DNA from: Planctomycetales bacterium 4484_123
GTDB lineage: Bacteria; Planctomycetota; Phycisphaerae; SM23-33
DNA: 7,010 nucleotides
Direction of reading: 5' to 3'
Assembly (NCBI GenBank): GCA_002049885.1
Contig: MVCS01000069.1
Coordinates: forward strand, 1 to 7,010
Under the pieces are notes generated by a model, which saw only the letters and a program-made list of their open reading frames with translations, ran no database searches and was not told the origin of the DNA. Positions within the stretch are counted from its first letter, which is position 1. Each line of letters starts with the position of its first letter. This document shows positions 5,308 through 7,010 of the stretch, piece after piece. The position numbers were made by a program, and so were the translations under genes.

Positions 5308-5714
5308 TCGGCGCCTGGAGAGCGGCCGGCCAGTTATTGGTCAGCAAAATCTTGGCACGCCGCCATCAAGCCCACAGACCCACTTGGCCCCGGTAGTATA
5401 GGCCGGAGCCAGCCGGAGACAAGCTGCGACCGAGACAACTGGGCCTGCACGCAATGCGTACGACGGACACGGCTTAGGCCCGGGCCTTGTCGCCCTGGCC
5501 GCCGCCGGCACGCCGTCAAGGGCAGCTCCTGCCGGCCGGATGCAGCGCCCGCACCGTGCCGAGTATCCGAGGGCCTCCGGGGCGAGCCGCGGATTTTGGA
5601 CGCCGGCCTGGCCGCGGCGCAACACTTCGCCGGCCCAGCCGGCCTCCGCAGCCGGCCGCCCCAGGTTCCTCTCGAGGCCCTGGAAGTAAAGCACCCGCGG
5701 TCCCGCGGACCCGA

Positions 5715-5720
5715 TATACT
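5715..5720 (+). promoter_or_regulatory. Candidate -10 element for the GNAT gene
   Basis: TATACT matches TATAAT at five of six positions, ending 17 bp before the ATG at 5738. Just upstream (5697-5709), CCGCGG occurs twice with a 2-bp offset, giving a small palindrome that might be an operator. No good -35 is seen, and the implied leader is only about 11 nt. Confidence 0.3.
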
Positions 5721-5737
5721 ATGCATGGAACAAGCCC

Positions 5738-6187
5738 ATGGTGCGACCTGCGACAATGTGCGACGCGGACGCCGTGCACCAGCTCGTGAACTACTACGCC
5801 GAGCAGGGGCTGATGCTGCACCGAAGTCTGGAGAGCATCTACGAGTCTTTGCGGGACTTCCTGGTCTGCTGCCGGGACGGGCGGGTGGTCGGCTGCGTGG
5901 CCCTGCGCCTGTATTGGCGGGACCTGGCCGAGATCCGCTCGCTGGCGGTCTCCCGCGAGCACAGGGGCAGGGGGATCGGGCGGGAACTGCTGCTGGGCGC
6001 GGTCCAGGAGGCCAGGAATCTCTGCCTTCCGCGCGTCTTCGCCCTGACTTACGAGCCGGCGTTTTTCGAGAAGTTCGGCTTCCGCACGGTGGACAAGGAC
6101 GCCCTGCCGCCGAAGGTGTGGCGTGACTGCATCCACTGCCCCAAGGCCGACGCATGCGATGAGGTCGCGGTAATACTGGAACTGTAG
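5738..6187 (+). CDS. GNAT N-acetyltransferase, ArgA-like (possible N-acetylglutamate synthase)
   Basis: The 149-aa protein is a single GNAT domain. VRPATMCDADAVHQLVNYYA opens the fold; AEQGLMLHRSLESIYESLRD (21-40) is characteristic of the short ArgA/COG1246 type; DLAEIRSLAVSREHRGRGIG (62-81) contains the acetyl-CoA pyrophosphate loop R76-G-R-G-I-G81; and ALTYEPAFFEKFGFRTVDKD (102-121) is the C-terminal strand-helix. The tail WRDCIHCPKADACDE carries three cysteines (C131, C134, C140), a feature of this subgroup that could bind metal. Stand-alone proteins of this type make N-acetylglutamate, the first step of arginine synthesis, in several bacteria; substrate cannot be proved here, so no symbol is given. 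No arginine genes are adjacent. The ATG at 5738 lacks a strong Shine-Dalgarno. It lies 38 bp before the ABC ATPase gene on the same strand and is probably co-transcribed with it. Confidence 0.88.
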   Translation: MVRPATMCDADAVHQLVNYYAEQGLMLHRSLESIYESLRDFLVCCRDGRVVGCVALRLYWRDLAEIRSLAVSREHRGRGIGRELLLGAVQEARNLCLPRVFALTYEPAFFEKFGFRTVDKDALPPKVWRDCIHCPKADACDEVAVILEL

Positions 6188-6204
6188 TAGGCTCTCGCCT
6201 ACAG
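6182..6204 (+). other. Hairpin overlapping the GNAT stop codon
   Basis: TAGGC (6188-6192) pairs with GCCTA (6197-6201) around a TCTC loop; CTG (6182-6184) and CAG (6202-6204) extend the stem, with the TAG stop codon bulged out. No T-run follows, so it is more likely an inter-gene processing or attenuation structure than a terminator, or it is chance. Confidence 0.35.
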
Positions 6205-6225
6205 GGACAGGACGAGCGAGGCACA

Positions 6226-7010
6226 ATGGCTGACGCCAGCAGACCCATCATCGAGCTGGATCGCGTGTACAAGGCCTTCAACGGGCTGAGGGTGCTTGAC
6301 GGCCTGGACCTGGCCATCGAACGTGGACGGACGACGGTGGTCATCGGGCCCAGCGGGTGCGGCAAGACGGTGCTGCTGAAACACCTGGTCGGGCTGCTGA
6401 AACCGGACAGCGGGCGGGTGATCTTCGACGGCGTGGACATCACCGGCTTCTCGGAGCGCCAATTAGTGCCCATTCGCCGGCGGGTGGGTTTTCTCTTTCA
6501 GTCCAACGCCCTCTTCGACTCCATGACCGTGGCCGAGAACATCTATTTCCCGATGGTCGAGGGCGGCGTGCGCTCGGCTGAGCGCCTGGAGCAGCGCTGC
6601 CGGGAGGTCCTTCACCTGGTAGGTCTGGACGGGCTTCAAGACCGCATGCCCGAAGAGCTCTCCGGCGGACAGCGCAAACGCGTTGCCCTGGCCAGGGCCA
6701 TCGCCCTGGCACCCGAGGTCATCCTGTACGATGAGCCCACCACCGGGCTGGACCCCATCCGGGCGGACCTCATCAACGAGTTGATCCTGAAACTCCAGGC
6801 CGAGCTGAAGACCACGGCCCTGGTGGTCACGCACGACATGAATTCCGCACGCAAGGTGGGCGACCGTATCGTCATGCTGCACCATGGCAGGGTGCTGGTC
6901 GATACCACGCCCGAAGGACTCGCCCAGGTCAAGGACGAAACGGTGGTGCGCTTCGTGGAGGGCCGGGCCACACAGGCCGAGCTGGACGAACTGACCTACA
7001 GCAGGGGACT
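6226..7010 (+). CDS. MlaF-like ABC transporter ATP-binding protein (partial, runs off right edge)
   Basis: 261 residues are visible from the ATG at 6226, which has GAGG 4 nt upstream; no stop is reached. All ABC ATPase motifs are present in order: Walker A GPSGCGKT (41-48), Q-loop FQSNALFDSMTV (Q92), signature LSGGQRKR (145-152), Walker B VILYDEP with catalytic E170, D-loop TGLDP (173-177) and the H-loop VVTHDM (H203). The phrases KTVLLKHLVGLLKPDSG, LFQSNALFDSMTVAENIYFP, and the C-terminal VRFVEG are typical of the MlaF/Mkl group, which powers MlaE permeases and MlaD (MCE) proteins moving phospholipids or other lipids between membranes. Visible length is about that of a full MlaF, so the stop should lie shortly beyond the window. 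The predicted partners (mlaE, mlaD) would be downstream and are not visible. The assignment is sound at family level; the substrate is inferred. Confidence 0.92.
   Translation, partial: MADASRPIIELDRVYKAFNGLRVLDGLDLAIERGRTTVVIGPSGCGKTVLLKHLVGLLKPDSGRVIFDGVDITGFSERQLVPIRRRVGFLFQSNALFDSMTVAENIYFPMVEGGVRSAERLEQRCREVLHLVGLDGLQDRMPEELSGGQRKRVALARAIALAPEVILYDEPTTGLDPIRADLINELILKLQAELKTTALVVTHDMNSARKVGDRIVMLHHGRVLVDTTPEGLAQVKDETVVRFVEGRATQAELDELTYSRG

Larger units (their letters stand above)
5200..5737. other. Long region without a convincing gene between csrA and the GNAT gene
   Basis: These two divergent genes are separated by 554 bp. The csrA leader and its -10 candidate occupy the left end. The rest is GC-rich with many short palindromic GCCGGC-type runs. 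A minus-strand open frame from a GTG at about 5694 to 5341 (117 codons) has no clear ribosome binding site and no recognisable family. I looked for tRNA, tmRNA, SRP RNA and RNase P RNA landmarks and saw none. A small RNA or lineage-specific gene cannot be excluded. Confidence 0.5.

Noticed and set aside
5341..5694. 117-codon minus-strand open frame between csrA and the GNAT gene
   Set aside because: It starts with GTG without a ribosome binding site, third-position GC falls in its second half, and no family is recognisable. Not excluded, but not supportable.
5340..5720. CsrB/RsmY-like sponge RNA
   Set aside because: Some GGA triplets occur, including one in GGC-CGGA-GCC at about 5401-5410, but their number is ordinary for GC-rich DNA and there is no repeated hairpin pattern or terminator.
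5334..6473. 379-codon open frame on the minus strand across the GNAT and ABC genes
   Set aside because: It spans two well-supported plus-strand genes and the gap between them; its translation is low-complexity Pro/Arg/Ser.

Overview
This is a GC-rich bacterial window with eight protein genes, two of them cut by the window edges. The mix of a secreted formylglycine-generating-enzyme/SUMF1-domain protein, a GAF-SpoIIE phosphatase, an HD-GYP protein, CsrA and an Mla-type ABC ATPase, together with heptanucleotide repeats between genes, fits a member of the Planctomycetota or a related PVC lineage. That placement is inference; no marker gene in the window settles it.

Layout. Positions 1-1455 lie on the minus strand: an NTF2-like two-helix membrane protein (1455-889), followed by a signal-peptide SUMF1-domain protein that runs off the left edge (766-1). 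A divergent intergenic region (1456-1665) leads into a plus-strand regulatory block: a minimal MerR-type DNA-binding protein (1666-1908), a GAF-SpoIIE/PP2C phosphatase (2195-3463, GTG start) and a two-helix membrane HD-GYP protein (about 3878-4771). A degenerate tandem array of 7-bp units lies just upstream of the phosphatase gene (2084-2139), and a related array in the same orientation lies just downstream of it (3639-3701). The two look like copies of one dispersed element. csrA follows on the minus strand (5183-4914), convergent with the HD-GYP gene. Next comes a 554-bp region with no convincing gene, then a plus-strand pair: an ArgA-like GNAT acetyltransferase (5738-6187) and an MlaF-like ABC ATPase (6226 to beyond 7010).

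How the genes may work together. Four neighbouring genes between 1666 and 5183 encode regulators of different kinds: transcription (MerR), partner switching (SpoIIE phosphatase), cyclic dinucleotide signalling (HD-GYP) and mRNA translation or decay (CsrA). They are not one operon, but they form a compact regulatory neighbourhood.

Most notable observations: (i) the csrA Shine-Dalgarno sequence sits in the hexaloop of a perfect 4-bp hairpin, GGCG-AAGGAG-CGCC, which is the classic CsrA-binding layout, with a second GGA hairpin upstream, predicting autoregulation; (ii) paired heptamer arrays flank the phosphatase gene; (iii) the HD-GYP protein has lost several otherwise conserved signature residues. 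I did not find a clearly undescribed multi-gene system.
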